A stretch of 64,000 nucleotides of DNA from Ferruginibacter sp. (GCA_019638525.1 JAHBTO010000004.1:62001-126000), one strand, 5' to 3'. Shown: positions 53,746-63,655, counted from the first letter of the stretch. Notes: generated by a model from the letters alone, not told the origin. Made by a program: numbers and translations.

Positions 53746-56502
53746 ATGAAAATTTTTACAAAACAAGTAAACTTATTGGCAATAAGCATGTTATTAATTG
53801 CTTTTTTTGCCGGTATTAATAATTTTACTTATGCTCAGCAAAGGCCATACGGCAGCCCAATTTATTCCGACAATTTACATGGGGGCCATATCATGTTTGG
53901 CAATACTATTACAGCCATTTACACATCAGGCAGTGGTAGTACTGGTACGGTAAACACTACCGCCATGAACGATTTTAACACAAGCGGTACCGGCAGTTAT
54001 ACATATGGCCGTACAAGCGCTTACGGAAACGACAATTCTAACATTCAGTTTGTTGATGTTGATGGTGTTGGTTCTTCTACTTCATTATTAAGTTATGGAG
54101 GCATGTGGAGGTATTATTCATTGAATAATTATACCGCAGCGCCTGGTGATATTTCCGGCTTAAACTGGACCGAAGATAATTATGACGACAGCAACAACTG
54201 GACTAATACCTCTAATAATTCATATGCATTTGGATATAATGAAACAAATGTAAATTCTCCAGCACAAATAAACAGGAGAACATATTATTTAAGGAGAGAT
54301 ATTACTTTAACCAATCCCTTGCAATATTCATCTATTACCTTTACTGCTAAATACGATGACGGATTTATTGTTTATTTAAATGGTGTTGAAGTTGCACGTG
54401 GTAATATGCCTTCCGGCGCCGCTCCTTATGCAACTAACCCAAGCAATTCGAGGGAATATACAAGTGGCGATTTTGTGTTAAATATCCCTTCATCAAGTTT
54501 TGCAAATGGCAATAACCAAATTGCTGTAGCCTTATATAACAGAAGCAATGGCACCAATGATTTTTATTTTGATATGAAACTGGATGGTAATGATGCTGCT
54601 ACAGCTACTGTAAGTTCATCATCTGCCAACCTGGTTTTACCTGCAGGTACTAACACTATTAAATTTGCCCGTTTATACTGGGGAGGAAGAATTACCAGTG
54701 GTATGGGTGGTAGTGGCAATATTAATTTACGCAGTGTTAAGCTTCGCAAAGGTTCAACACCCGGCAGGTATGATGATGTATTGGCTCCTGCAACACAAGT
54801 AGATAAGATATTAGTTGATGGTTCTACAGATTCTGTTTATCAATCCTATGTTGATATTACATCTTTTGTAAACGACCAGGGTGCAGGTACTTATACAGTT
54901 GCTAATATAACTGCTGCAACTGGTTCTATTAGTGGTGGTGGTAATTTTGCAGGATGGACCATTGTAGTTGTGTACGAAAATGCATCAGTACCTTATAACA
55001 GCGTAAGGGTTTATGATGGTTATATTAAAGTGTACGATGGTGGCAATCCTACCACTCAAACAGTTACTCTAACCGGTTTAAATGTTCCTTCTACACCTGT
55101 TTCACCTTCAGATGCTTATATGTCTACAATGGCATGGGAGGGTGATGCTATACTTGGCGCATCAAGCAGTAACCCAAATGGTGATTATATAAAAATAAAC
55201 GGGCAGGCAGTATCAAATGCTGTAAACCCTGTAGTAAATTTCTGGAACGGTACCATCTCTAAAAACGGTGCTCATGTTACTACTAAAAACCCCGATTTTA
55301 AAAATCAAATGGGTATTGATATTGATGAACAGGAAATTGGTGATGCTCAATATGGCATTTTAGCTAATGCTACCCAGTTAACAGTAGAATTTGGTACAGA
55401 AGCCGACCAGTATTTCCCAAGTGTGTTTGCATTCACAATACTTGCTAAAGACCCCGATATTATACTTAACAAATCTGTAAGCGATGGCACTGCACCTTAT
55501 GGTACATTACAACCTAACGAAGAATTAACTTATACGCTTTCAGGTTCTAATATTGGCCTGGCAAATGCTGTTAATTGTGTTGTAACTGATACAATACCTT
55601 CAAACGTTACTTACATTCCGGGATCATTATATGTTGTAAATGCACCTGGTTTACCTAGCAACTCATCACAAACCGATGCTTCAAATGATGACTATGCATT
55701 TAAGGCAACAGATGCAGGTAAAGATTATATTAAATTCTTTATTGGTACTGGAGCAACCTCTACTTCAGGAGGAACTTTGGCTCCGGGCGAATCTTATACA
55801 TTAAGGTTTAAAGTATTAACTCCGCCCGATTATAACCAGTTATCAACAGTAACCAATACTGCACGTATAACAGGGCAAAATATTTTTGGCGACCAGTTTG
55901 TTGATGATGGTACAGCTACCATTGCGTTAGGTGCCCCTACTCCAGTAAAGATGACATCATTTACAGTTAAAAAAGAAGGAAGCAATGCTGTATTAAGATG
56001 GTCAACCAGTAGCGAATTACAAAACAGCCATTATGAAATTGAACGCAGTTTTAACGCTGTAGATTTTACAAAGATGGGCGAAGTAGCCGGAAAAGGTACA
56101 ACCAACTTAACTTCAAATTATAGCTATCCTGATGCAATAGATAATTTAGTTACTACTATTGTTTATTACAGGTTGCGTATTGTTGATTTGGACGGCAAAA
56201 GCACTTATACTCAAATTTTACCATTACGTTTAGATGGAAAAGTGATATTATCAAGTGTAAAAGCTTATCCTAATCCGTTTACCAGCAATATTAAACTGCA
56301 AATTCAAAGCACTAAAGAAGAAATTAGCACTGTACGTTTAATAAGCATGAACGGGCAGGAAGCAGTTAAACGAGCTATTACACTGCAACCGGGCGAAAAC
56401 ATTGTTATTATAAAAGACCTTGATACAGTTGCTCCCGGCATTTATATCCTTGAATTAAGAAAAGGAGATGATGTGTTTACCCAAAAAATACTTAAACAGT
56501 AA
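53746..56502 (+). CDS. Secreted DUF11 protein with type IX secretion sorting domain
   Basis: A 918-residue secreted protein. The signal peptide ends near NNFTYAQ. A beta-rich domain (about 120-285) with SITFTAKYDDGFIVYLNGVEVARG resembles a galactose-binding-like fold. A second region (about 290-570) contains NTIKFARLYWGGRI and ends before a DUF11 domain (about 570-700; PNEELTYTLSGSNIGLANAVNCVVTDTIPSNVTYIPGS). The C-terminal 80 residues (VKAYPNPFTSNIKLQIQ to GDDVFTQKILKQ) are a type A T9SS sorting domain, which sends the protein to the cell surface and is normally cleaved. Surface adhesion or structure is likely; the exact role is unknown. Confidence 0.9.
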   Translation: MKIFTKQVNLLAISMLLIAFFAGINNFTYAQQRPYGSPIYSDNLHGGHIMFGNTITAIYTSGSGSTGTVNTTAMNDFNTSGTGSYTYGRTSAYGNDNSNIQFVDVDGVGSSTSLLSYGGMWRYYSLNNYTAAPGDISGLNWTEDNYDDSNNWTNTSNNSYAFGYNETNVNSPAQINRRTYYLRRDITLTNPLQYSSITFTAKYDDGFIVYLNGVEVARGNMPSGAAPYATNPSNSREYTSGDFVLNIPSSSFANGNNQIAVALYNRSNGTNDFYFDMKLDGNDAATATVSSSSANLVLPAGTNTIKFARLYWGGRITSGMGGSGNINLRSVKLRKGSTPGRYDDVLAPATQVDKILVDGSTDSVYQSYVDITSFVNDQGAGTYTVANITAATGSISGGGNFAGWTIVVVYENASVPYNSVRVYDGYIKVYDGGNPTTQTVTLTGLNVPSTPVSPSDAYMSTMAWEGDAILGASSSNPNGDYIKINGQAVSNAVNPVVNFWNGTISKNGAHVTTKNPDFKNQMGIDIDEQEIGDAQYGILANATQLTVEFGTEADQYFPSVFAFTILAKDPDIILNKSVSDGTAPYGTLQPNEELTYTLSGSNIGLANAVNCVVTDTIPSNVTYIPGSLYVVNAPGLPSNSSQTDASNDDYAFKATDAGKDYIKFFIGTGATSTSGGTLAPGESYTLRFKVLTPPDYNQLSTVTNTARITGQNIFGDQFVDDGTATIALGAPTPVKMTSFTVKKEGSNAVLRWSTSSELQNSHYEIERSFNAVDFTKMGEVAGKGTTNLTSNYSYPDAIDNLVTTIVYYRLRIVDLDGKSTYTQILPLRLDGKVILSSVKAYPNPFTSNIKLQIQSTKEEISTVRLISMNGQEAVKRAITLQPGENIVIIKDLDTVAPGIYILELRKGDDVFTQKILKQ

Positions 56503-56522
56503 TCAAGTAGAAAACCAAGCAT

Positions 56523-56556
56523 AAAAAAATCCCCACATAGTTGGGGATTTTTTTTA
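56523..56556 (+). terminator. Terminator of the DUF11 protein gene
   Basis: ATCCCCA (56529-56535) pairs with TGGGGAT (56542-56548) around a 6-base loop, between A and T tracts. It can also act for the convergent prfC gene, which ends at 56582. Confidence 0.85.
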
Positions 56557-56581
56557 TACATATACACAATGTTTTAATTTC

Positions 56582-58168
56582 TTATTTATGAATCTCACTT
56601 GTAAAGTGAAATTCAATACCAGGGTTATTTTGAATTTCGGTATTTAAAAACCATTCGCTTTGTGCCAGGTAAACCAGGTGCCCATCTTTATCTTCGGCAA
56701 TATTTGCTTGTTTGTATTTAATAAAATCGGTTAACTTTTTAGGGTCATTACTGGTTAGCCAGCATGCTTTAAAAAATGGCAGGTTATTCATTTGTACCGA
56801 AGCACCATATTCCTGCAAAAGCCTGTATTGTATCACTTCAAACTGTAGTTCACCCACACAACCAATTATTTTTTTATTACCGCCAAATTGTGTAAAAAGC
56901 TGTGCCACACCCTCATCTGTAAGTTGTAATAATCCCTTTTCCAGTTGCTTTGTTTTTAACGGATCTTTGTTAACCACTTCTTTAAAAATCTCCGGCGAAA
57001 AACTAGGTATGCCAGTAAAATAAAAATCTTCACCTTCGGTGATGGTATCGCCAATTTTAAAATTACCGGTATCAAATAAACCCACCACATCACCTGGATA
57101 AGCATCATCAATAACTTCTTTTTGCCTGGCCAGGAAACTATAAGGATTATTAAACCTTAAGTCTTTATCATTGCGTACATGGTGATAATATTTGCTGCGT
57201 TCAAACCGGCCGCTACACACCCGTAAAAATGCAATCCTATCCCGGTGCTTGGGATCAAGGTTGGCATGTATTTTAAAAATAAAGCCGCTAAACTTATCTT
57301 CTTCGGGTTTTACATCACGTGTGGTAGTATTTCTTGGCCTTGGTGTGGGTGCAATGCGTATGAAAGTATCCAGCATTTCTTTTACACCAAAATTATTAAC
57401 CGCACTTCCAAAAAATACCGGGGCTGTTTTGCCACTTAAATAATCATTGGTATTTAAATCTCCGTAAACACCATCAATCAATTCCACATCTTCCCTTAAA
57501 ACAGCAGCATCTTTCTCTCCTATTTTTTTATCAAGCACATCATTATCCAGGTTATTTATTTCCACCACATCTTCATCGTTGGCTTTAGTTCCGGCAGTAA
57601 ATAAAACCAGTTTTTTTTCATACATATCATATACACCTTTAAAATCCTTACCGCTGTTAATGGGTACTGTCATTGGGTGCAATTGTATTTTCAGTTCTTT
57701 TTCAATTTCTTCCAACAGGTCAAAGCGGTTTTTACCATCCCTGTCCATTTTGTTGATAAAAACAATAACAGGTGTTTTTCGCATGGCAATAACTTCCATC
57801 AGTCGCCGTGTTTGGGCTTCCACACCATTCACACTGTCAATAACCAACACCACACTGTCAACTGCTGTTAAAGTCCTGAATGTATCTTCGGCAAAATCCT
57901 TATGGCCGGGTGTATCAAGTAAATTTATTAAGTAGCCTTTATATTCAAATGTCATTACACTGGTAGCCACACTAATACCACGCTGGCGCTCTATCTCCAT
58001 AAAATCGCTGGTGGCATGTTTTTTTATCTTATTGCTTTTTACAGCACCTGCAGTTTGAATGGCACCGCCAAATAACAACAGTTTTTCGGTAAGAGTTGTT
58101 TTACCGGCATCGGGGTGAGATATGATGGCAAAAGTTTTACGCTTATTTATTTCGTTAATGTATTTCAT
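56582..58168 (-). CDS. prfC: Peptide chain release factor 3
   Basis: RF3 is a GTPase that recycles RF1/RF2 from the ribosome after termination. The G domain has [15 protein letters not shown] (P-loop), the GIS switch region in [23 protein letters not shown] and FINKMDRDG. The EF-Tu-like and RF3-specific C-terminal domains follow ([25 protein letters not shown]). The start is set at the ATG at 58168; a GTG two codons upstream is an alternative. Length 528 residues matches E. coli RF3 (529). It is divergent from the ABC permease gene. Confidence 0.95.
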   Translation of the reverse strand: MKYINEINKRKTFAIISHPDAGKTTLTEKLLLFGGAIQTAGAVKSNKIKKHATSDFMEIERQRGISVATSVMTFEYKGYLINLLDTPGHKDFAEDTFRTLTAVDSVVLVIDSVNGVEAQTRRLMEVIAMRKTPVIVFINKMDRDGKNRFDLLEEIEKELKIQLHPMTVPINSGKDFKGVYDMYEKKLVLFTAGTKANDEDVVEINNLDNDVLDKKIGEKDAAVLREDVELIDGVYGDLNTNDYLSGKTAPVFFGSAVNNFGVKEMLDTFIRIAPTPRPRNTTTRDVKPEEDKFSGFIFKIHANLDPKHRDRIAFLRVCSGRFERSKYYHHVRNDKDLRFNNPYSFLARQKEVIDDAYPGDVVGLFDTGNFKIGDTITEGEDFYFTGIPSFSPEIFKEVVNKDPLKTKQLEKGLLQLTDEGVAQLFTQFGGNKKIIGCVGELQFEVIQYRLLQEYGASVQMNNLPFFKACWLTSNDPKKLTDFIKYKQANIAEDKDGHLVYLAQSEWFLNTEIQNNPGIEFHFTSEIHK

Positions 58169-58221
58169 GTTCACTATTTATACCAATCGCCCTGGTTTTA
58201 TTATTATTTTATTTTGAGCCG

Positions 58222-58229
58222 CAAAGTTA
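58222..58229 (-). promoter_or_regulatory. prfC: Promoter -7 box for prfC
   Basis: TAACTTTG on the minus strand matches TAnnTTTG, 53 bases before the ATG at 58168. Confidence 0.55.
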
Positions 58230-58353
58230 AGGGTTGGAAATGTATGAAAGAAACAGTAACATTGCCCCCTAACCCATCATTCTCATCAAATCAATGACCG
58301 GTATTTTCTGTAGCCACTCATAAATCTTTCACCGTTTTTAATTTTTCATAGCT

Positions 58354-58361
58354 TAATTTTG
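58354..58361 (+). promoter_or_regulatory. Promoter -7 box for the MacB-like permease gene
   Basis: TAATTTTG matches TAnnTTTG and ends five bases before the ATG at 58367. Transcripts would start at or within a few bases of the ATG, so a leaderless mRNA is possible. Confidence 0.5.
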
Positions 58362-58366
58362 AGCCT

Positions 58367-59611
58367 ATGCGTAAAACGCTTAGCATTATCCGTAATTCAT
58401 TGATATTAACTTTTAAAGAATTAAAAGTTAATAAGCTTCGTACAGCATTAAGCTTAACAGGAGTTGCCTTTGGTATATTTTGTATCATAGGTGTACTTGC
58501 TACGGTTAACAGTTTAGAGCAGAATATCCAAAACGAAGTAAAGAGCCTGGGTAGTAATACCATCTATATAGATAAATGGAATTATAGTGGAGGCCCCGAT
58601 CAGCCCATATGGAAATACAGGGCAAGGCCTGTAGCAAAATATGAAGAAATGGACATGGTAAAAAAACGAGCTGTTTTACTTGATGACATTTCGTTTTTAA
58701 TGCAAACAGGCAGTAATATATCTCATAAAGACGACCTGCTGCAAAATGTAACTGTATATGGTATTGTAGAATCGCAAATGACAATACAACCCATTAGTTT
58801 TGACAATGGCCGGTACATTTCGTCAAGCGAATTTTTAAACGGCAGCAATGTTTGTTTATTAGGATACACTAATGCCGAGCAATTGTTTGGCAACAGCGAC
58901 AGGGCAATTGGCAAACAGATTGACATTAAAGGGAAAAAAGTAACCATTGTAGGCGTTATAAAAAAAGAAGGAAAGAATTTCATTGGCTGGGATTACGACA
59001 ATTGCATCATGCTTCCATACAAATTTTGCAGAACCATTTTTGACGAAAAATATACAAACCCCATTTTAATTGCCAAAGGTAAAACCGGTGTTTCAGCTGC
59101 AGCATTAAGCGATGAACTGGAAGGCATTATGCGGCAGATACGGAGATTAAGCCCAACACAGGAAGATAATTTTTCGCTTAACTCTGTAGAAGCATTTAGT
59201 AAAGCAATCTCCCAATCATTTGTTATGATAAATGTTGTAGGCAGTATTATTGGAGGCATCAGCCTTATTGTAGGCATGTTTGGTATTGCCAACATTATGT
59301 TTGTAACCGTACGTGAGCGCACCAGTATTATTGGCTTAAAAAAAGCAATCGGCGCAAAAAGAGGTAGCATACTTTTTGAATTTTTAATGGAGGCAGCCCT
59401 GCTTTGTATCCTTGGCGGCGCCTTTGGTTTATTCTTTGTGTATATACTTACATTAATCTTATCGGGGCCGTTAAATTTCCCGGTTTATATTTCTGCCACC
59501 ATGCTTGCAACTACTATCATTATTTGTATCACTGTTGGTATCCTGGCAGGTATCATTCCTGCATCACAGGCTGCCAAGATGGATCCGGTAGTGGCAATCC
59601 GCTCCAAATAA
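58367..59611 (+). CDS. MacB-like ABC transporter permease
   Basis: A MacB/FtsX-type permease of 414 residues. One span (about 20-42) with KVNKLRTALSLTGVAFGIFCIIGVLA leads to a MacB periplasmic core domain (about 45-260). The FtsX domain (about 290-410) has three spans, with GGISLIVGMFGIANIMFVTVRERTSIIGLKKAIGAKRGSI and the C-terminal GIIPASQAAKMDPVVAIRSK, the family end. MacB-like transporters act with a periplasmic adaptor and often a TolC channel; neither they nor the ATPase are adjacent. It precedes tsaD by 24 bases. Confidence 0.92.
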   Translation: MRKTLSIIRNSLILTFKELKVNKLRTALSLTGVAFGIFCIIGVLATVNSLEQNIQNEVKSLGSNTIYIDKWNYSGGPDQPIWKYRARPVAKYEEMDMVKKRAVLLDDISFLMQTGSNISHKDDLLQNVTVYGIVESQMTIQPISFDNGRYISSSEFLNGSNVCLLGYTNAEQLFGNSDRAIGKQIDIKGKKVTIVGVIKKEGKNFIGWDYDNCIMLPYKFCRTIFDEKYTNPILIAKGKTGVSAAALSDELEGIMRQIRRLSPTQEDNFSLNSVEAFSKAISQSFVMINVVGSIIGGISLIVGMFGIANIMFVTVRERTSIIGLKKAIGAKRGSILFEFLMEAALLCILGGAFGLFFVYILTLILSGPLNFPVYISATMLATTIIICITVGILAGIIPASQAAKMDPVVAIRSK

Positions 59612-59635
59612 TTTATAAATTTTAAATCCAATCAC

Positions 59636-60676
59636 ATTACAACTATACTTGCCATAGAATCTTCCTGCGATGAAACATCAGCTGCTGTTTGTGTTGATGG
59701 AAAAATACTGTCGAATAAAATTGCAAACCAAACCGTACATGAACAGTATGGCGGCGTAGTACCCGAACTGGCAAGCAGGGCGCATTTACAAAACATAGTA
59801 CCGGTGGTAGATGCAGCCATACAGGCTGCAGGCTGTAACTTATCAAACATAGATGCGGTGGCTTTTACACAGGCACCGGGGTTAATTGGATCGCTGTTGG
59901 TTGGCGGACAGTTTGCAAAATCAATGGCGCTTGCATTAAACAAACCACTGATAGCAGTACATCACATGCAGGCTCATGTTTTGGCAAACCTAATTACTGA
60001 TAAAAAACCATCATTCCCTTTTTTATGTTTAACGGTAAGCGGTGGGCATACACAAATTGTACACTGCGATGAACCGCTACAATTACATGTTATTGGCCAA
60101 ACTATAGATGATGCAGCCGGTGAAGCTTTCGACAAGACAGCTAAAATACTGGGATTACCATATCCCGGCGGACCGCTTATTGATAAATATGCTGCAAATG
60201 GTAATCCTAACAGGTTTAAGTTTCCCGAGCCACAAGTTGAAGGATTAAACTTCAGTTTCTCCGGCCTAAAAACTTCTATCCTTTATTTTATAAAAAATGC
60301 AGGCGCCAGCAATTTATACAAGGAAGAATTTTTAGCAGATGAAACCACAAGAAAAAAATTTGTAAAAGATAACCTTGCCGATATTTGTGCATCGGTGCAG
60401 CAACGCATCATCAGCATATTGCTTAACAAATTAAAAAAGGCTGCAGCAGAAACGGGCATCAAAGATGTATGCCTTGCCGGTGGTGTAAGCGCCAACAGTG
60501 GGCTACGTAAAGCTTTTATTGAATTAGGAGAAAAAGAAAACTGGAGAACCTTTATCCCAGCCTTTGAATATTGCACTGATAATGCCGCCATGATTGCTAT
60601 AACCGGTTATTATAAATACCTGGCAAAAGATTTTACTACTCTCCACATAACCCCATCAGCTCGGGCCGAGTGGTAG
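59636..60676 (+). CDS. tsaD: tRNA N6-adenosine threonylcarbamoyltransferase TsaD (apparent ATT start)
   Basis: TsaD transfers the threonylcarbamoyl group to A37 of ANN-decoding tRNAs. The conserved start TILAIESSCDETSAAV is encoded from 59642, upstream of the first ordinary start (GTG at 59804), so the gene must begin before that. In frame, no ATG, GTG or TTG lies between the preceding stop (59609-59611) and 59804. ATT at 59636 gives the usual N-terminus and 346 residues, the normal length. Other blocks: NIVPVVDAAIQ, AVHHMQAHVLA (metal HxxxH), TVSGGHTQIV, GEAFDKTAKILGLPYPGGP and LAGGVSANSGL. It directly follows the permease gene in the same frame. Confidence 0.92.
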   Translation: MTTILAIESSCDETSAAVCVDGKILSNKIANQTVHEQYGGVVPELASRAHLQNIVPVVDAAIQAAGCNLSNIDAVAFTQAPGLIGSLLVGGQFAKSMALALNKPLIAVHHMQAHVLANLITDKKPSFPFLCLTVSGGHTQIVHCDEPLQLHVIGQTIDDAAGEAFDKTAKILGLPYPGGPLIDKYAANGNPNRFKFPEPQVEGLNFSFSGLKTSILYFIKNAGASNLYKEEFLADETTRKKFVKDNLADICASVQQRIISILLNKLKKAAAETGIKDVCLAGGVSANSGLRKAFIELGEKENWRTFIPAFEYCTDNAAMIAITGYYKYLAKDFTTLHITPSARAEW

Positions 60677-60793
60677 AACAAGAAATATACAATATACCCC
60701 ATGGCTGAAAATCTTACCTTCGGTCTTTTATAAATAAACAAGGGCTTAATACCGGTTCAAGAAAAAATTTCATATATCACAAATAAAAATTTT

Positions 60794-61504
60794 TTGGCAA
60801 ATAACTATTTTCAATTCAAGCAATTCATCATCAGGCAGGATAAATGTGCCATGAAGGTATGTACCGAAGCTTGCCTGTTTGCAGCTATTGTTGCCAACGA
60901 AAAAATTATAATGAATCAATGCCTTGATATTGGAACAGGAACCGGTTTGCTTTCATTAATGCTTGCTCAAAAAAATGATACCGTGCAGGTTGATGCTGTG
61001 GAAATTGATGCTGACGCAGCATTACAGGCTGCTGAAAATATCAATGCTTCTCCCTGGGCAAACAGGATAAAAGTTTTAAATAAAGATATCTTAACATGCA
61101 CGCTGCAGCCCGGTTACGATTGCATTATTAGTAACCCGCCTTTTTATGAAAACCAACTGCAATCGAACAACGAATCTATTAACAAAGCACGCCATAATAG
61201 TTCGCTTTGTATTAAACACCTAATTAATATTGTATTTAAAAATTTATCTGCCCGGGGAACCTTTGCAATACTGCTGCCTTATCAACGCATTGATATTTTT
61301 AAACTAGCATGTGCAAAGGCAGGACTATATTTATACAAGGAGATTTTAGTTAGCCAAACAGAAAAACATTCCTTTTTCAGAGGTATTTTGTTTTTTAAAA
61401 AAGAAATATGCAATACACATTTCGATAGTTTAACAATAATGAATAATAATCAATATTCAAATGAATTTAAGCTTTTGCTTCAGGATTATTATTTAAACCT
61501 ATAA
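60794..61504 (+). CDS. trmN6: TrmN6-like tRNA1(Val) adenine-N6 methyltransferase
   Basis: A SAM-dependent N6-adenine methyltransferase of the YfiC/TrmN6 type, which modifies A37 in tRNA1(Val). Start is TTG at 60794 (MANNYFQFKQFIIRQDKCAMKV). Motif I is CLDIGTGTGLLSLMLAQ, followed by VDAVEIDADAALQAAENI; motif IV is CIISNPPFYEN (the NPPF of N6-amino methyltransferases). FKQFIIRQDKCAMKVCTEACL is the family N-terminus. Length is 236. Its stop is directly next to the stop of the convergent dehydrogenase gene, with no gap. tsaD upstream is also a tRNA-modification gene, 117 bases away. Confidence 0.87.
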   Translation: MANNYFQFKQFIIRQDKCAMKVCTEACLFAAIVANEKIIMNQCLDIGTGTGLLSLMLAQKNDTVQVDAVEIDADAALQAAENINASPWANRIKVLNKDILTCTLQPGYDCIISNPPFYENQLQSNNESINKARHNSSLCIKHLINIVFKNLSARGTFAILLPYQRIDIFKLACAKAGLYLYKEILVSQTEKHSFFRGILFFKKEICNTHFDSLTIMNNNQYSNEFKLLLQDYYLNL

Positions 61505-62707
61505 TTAATTAATACCGGCATACTCCTCCAGGTATTTAAACGGTGCGGTTAGTTCACCAGCATCAACCATAGTTGCTCTTTCAATCAAACTACTGCCACC
61601 TTTTCTTATATCTTCCAGCACATATTTTATTAACTGCTCACCAAAATAACGGCTTGCATCACGGGCCAGTTCATTGGGCAGGTTGCCTACTGCCATTACA
61701 TCAACCGAGTTTGGCAAATAAGGTGCAGTTTTTTCAAAACTGTTTTTATCAACACCATAAACAGGGTCTGCAATGCTGCTATCGCCCAGGTTACAAGGTA
61801 CTGAACCATGCAAGTCGTCGGTAATATCTGCTATGGTTTGTATCCTGAAATTAGGTTTAGAAATATCAGCCATTTCAAAAAGCCTTGGGATATTTTTTTC
61901 CCAATAGATACCATTAATCAGTATATCGGTGTGTGAAATAAATTTCCTGAATACACAATTATAGTTTTGTGGATTAGCATGAAAATCGTTTCGGTTGTAC
62001 CTGCCCGTTTGTTTATGTTGGTACAAGTCGGCGCCTTTAAGATGAACATAAACCGGATAAGAAAAATCTGATTCCATGTATTCATCAGGCTCCACTTCGT
62101 GAATACCAAGTAAGTTCATAATTTCAAGTACACCATGTGCCACACGGCCTGTGCCGGTAACTGCAATTTTGATATTTGGCAGTTTTAACCCAAAGTAAGT
62201 ATGAATCAATTTTTGAAAACTGTTAACCGAATAAACCCTTGCCAGTTTATATGCCCCGGTGCGGTTACCATAAGCCATCATACCATTATGTGCCCCTACA
62301 ATACCGGCAAAAAATCCAAAACCTATTATCCGTGTGCCATCATCATGCTCCAGGCATTCATAGTCAATAAGTGTTATTTTTTTTTGCAGTATTGTTTTAA
62401 ACAGGATGCGATTAGCCGGTTGCATTTTTTTTGTGTGGGAGAAAAACATGTATCGCTTGCCTTGCAACAACATATCCACTGGTACTTCTTTTATGCCCAA
62501 CAATAAATTACAACTGCTAAGGTCTTCTATCACTTCTACGCCAGCTTTTTCATATTCCACATCAGCATAACAACGGTTGGGCGAGTGTTGTGCTATAATT
62601 TTTATATCAGCAAAATTTTTTTGCAGCCATTTGCAATGTGCAGGTGTAAGTGCAACACGGTTATCGGCAGGTATCTTTCCTTCACGAATAAGGCCAATAG
62701 TAAGCAT
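61505..62707 (-). CDS. Saccharopine/alanine dehydrogenase family enzyme (AlaDh/PNT fold)
   Basis: A 400-residue NAD(P)-linked enzyme with an AlaDh/PNT N-domain (TIGLIREGKIPADNRVALTPAHCKWL) and a Rossmann NAD domain with IKIAVTGTGRVAHGVLEIM. Other blocks, GIYWEKNIPRLF, IADITDDLHGSVPCN and SSIADPVYGVD, fit the lysine-forming saccharopine dehydrogenase (LYS1-like) better than alanine dehydrogenase. A role in lysine or amino-acid metabolism is likely; a broader annotation as NAD(P)-dependent oxidoreductase is also possible. The ATG is at 62707. It converges with trmN6 with no bases between the stops. Confidence 0.82.
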   Translation of the reverse strand: MLTIGLIREGKIPADNRVALTPAHCKWLQKNFADIKIIAQHSPNRCYADVEYEKAGVEVIEDLSSCNLLLGIKEVPVDMLLQGKRYMFFSHTKKMQPANRILFKTILQKKITLIDYECLEHDDGTRIIGFGFFAGIVGAHNGMMAYGNRTGAYKLARVYSVNSFQKLIHTYFGLKLPNIKIAVTGTGRVAHGVLEIMNLLGIHEVEPDEYMESDFSYPVYVHLKGADLYQHKQTGRYNRNDFHANPQNYNCVFRKFISHTDILINGIYWEKNIPRLFEMADISKPNFRIQTIADITDDLHGSVPCNLGDSSIADPVYGVDKNSFEKTAPYLPNSVDVMAVGNLPNELARDASRYFGEQLIKYVLEDIRKGGSSLIERATMVDAGELTAPFKYLEEYAGIN

Positions 62708-62834
62708 CGTAATTTTTTAACGGGCAATTTACAGGATTGTAATTTAATTGCAAGGTATATTGAGCTATATTGGTTATAAAAAATATATACTCATGGAATT
62801 TTGTACCTAACAAGATTCTCTTATTTGCAATCTG

Positions 62835-62842
62835 TATCTTTG
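62835..62842 (+). promoter_or_regulatory. hscB: Promoter -7 box for hscB
   Basis: TATCTTTG matches TAnnTTTG and ends four bases before the hscB ATG, so transcription may begin at about the start codon. Confidence 0.52.
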
Positions 62843-62846
62843 CTAA

Positions 62847-63326
62847 ATGAATTACTTTGAATTATTCGACCTGCCGGTCTCATTCAACTTCGACAGGCGA
62901 AAACTTGCCCTGAAATACTTTGAAATGCAAAAAAAATACCATCCCGATTTTTTTGTAAACGCCAGTGAACAGGAAAAGGAAGAAGCCCTGGAAATATCAA
63001 CACAACTTAATAAAGCACTTAAAATACTAAAAAACGAAGATGAAACTATAAAATATGTATTACAATTAAAAGGCCTTTTGGAGGAAGAAGAAAAATATAA
63101 ACTACCTCCCGACTTTTTAATGGAAATGATGGAATTAAATGAAGAATTGGATAACAATACTGCAAAAAAAATTGAAGCACTTGAAGCAGATTTGTATAGT
63201 GAAGTTAAACCCGTATTAGAAAACTATATAGACACAAATTACAACACTCCAGGGTTATTAAAACTGAAAGAATATTATTACAAAAAAAAATACCTGCATC
63301 GTATTTTGGACAGGTTAAATGGATAA
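62847..63326 (+). CDS. hscB: Fe-S cluster assembly co-chaperone HscB
   Basis: A J-domain co-chaperone that presents the IscU-type scaffold to HscA during iron-sulfur cluster transfer. The J domain (about 1-75) has MNYFELFDLPVSFNFDRRKL and KKYHPDFF with the HPD motif (H32, P33, D34). A C-terminal helical domain (about 85-159, with FLMEMMELNEELDN) binds the scaffold. Length 159 is close to E. coli HscB (171). No isc/suf genes are adjacent. A tRNA-Leu follows after 29 bases and may share the transcript. Confidence 0.92.
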   Translation: MNYFELFDLPVSFNFDRRKLALKYFEMQKKYHPDFFVNASEQEKEEALEISTQLNKALKILKNEDETIKYVLQLKGLLEEEEKYKLPPDFLMEMMELNEELDNNTAKKIEALEADLYSEVKPVLENYIDTNYNTPGLLKLKEYYYKKKYLHRILDRLNG

Positions 63327-63355
63327 TGTAATATTGCAACCCATTCAAAAAAAAT

Positions 63356-63439
63356 GCCCATGTGGCGGAATTGGTAGACGCAGCAGACTCAAAATCTGCC
63401 GTTCGCAAGAGCGTGAAGGTTCGATTCCTTTCGTGGGCA
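63356..63439 (+). tRNA. tRNA-Leu (anticodon CAA)
   Basis: Acceptor arms GCCCATG and CGTGGGC pair (one G-T), with discriminator A. The anticodon stem GCAGA/TCTGC encloses CTCAAAA, so the anticodon is CAA. The variable arm is long, the T arm has AAGGTTCGATTCCTT, and the length is 84 bases. CCA is not encoded. Confidence 0.95.
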
Positions 63440-63442
63440 CTG

Positions 63443-63471
63443 GCCGGAGAAAATTTTCTCCGGCTTTTTTT
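63443..63471 (+). terminator. Terminator after tRNA-Leu(CAA)
   Basis: GCCGGAGAAAA (63443-63453) and TTTTCTCCGGC (63454-63464) form a perfect palindrome followed by seven T. Nothing is recognised in the 184 bases before the next gene. Confidence 0.88.
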
Positions 63472-63655
63472 ATAAATCACCAATATAAATTAAGTGATGA
63501 ATTATAAAATCAAGAAAAAAAAACTATTCATTTTAAACAACCTTACAATTAATTTGCAGTAGAAAAATACCTGCTTATAATTCGCAGTTACTTTAACTTC
63601 TTATAATTTTATTAAACAGTTTTTTTTACGATACTTTACATTTTAAAATGAAGAA

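Noticed and set aside
59804..60676. tsaD starting at GTG 59804 (290 residues)
   Set aside because: It would lack the conserved N-terminal block encoded from 59642, which is open in frame.
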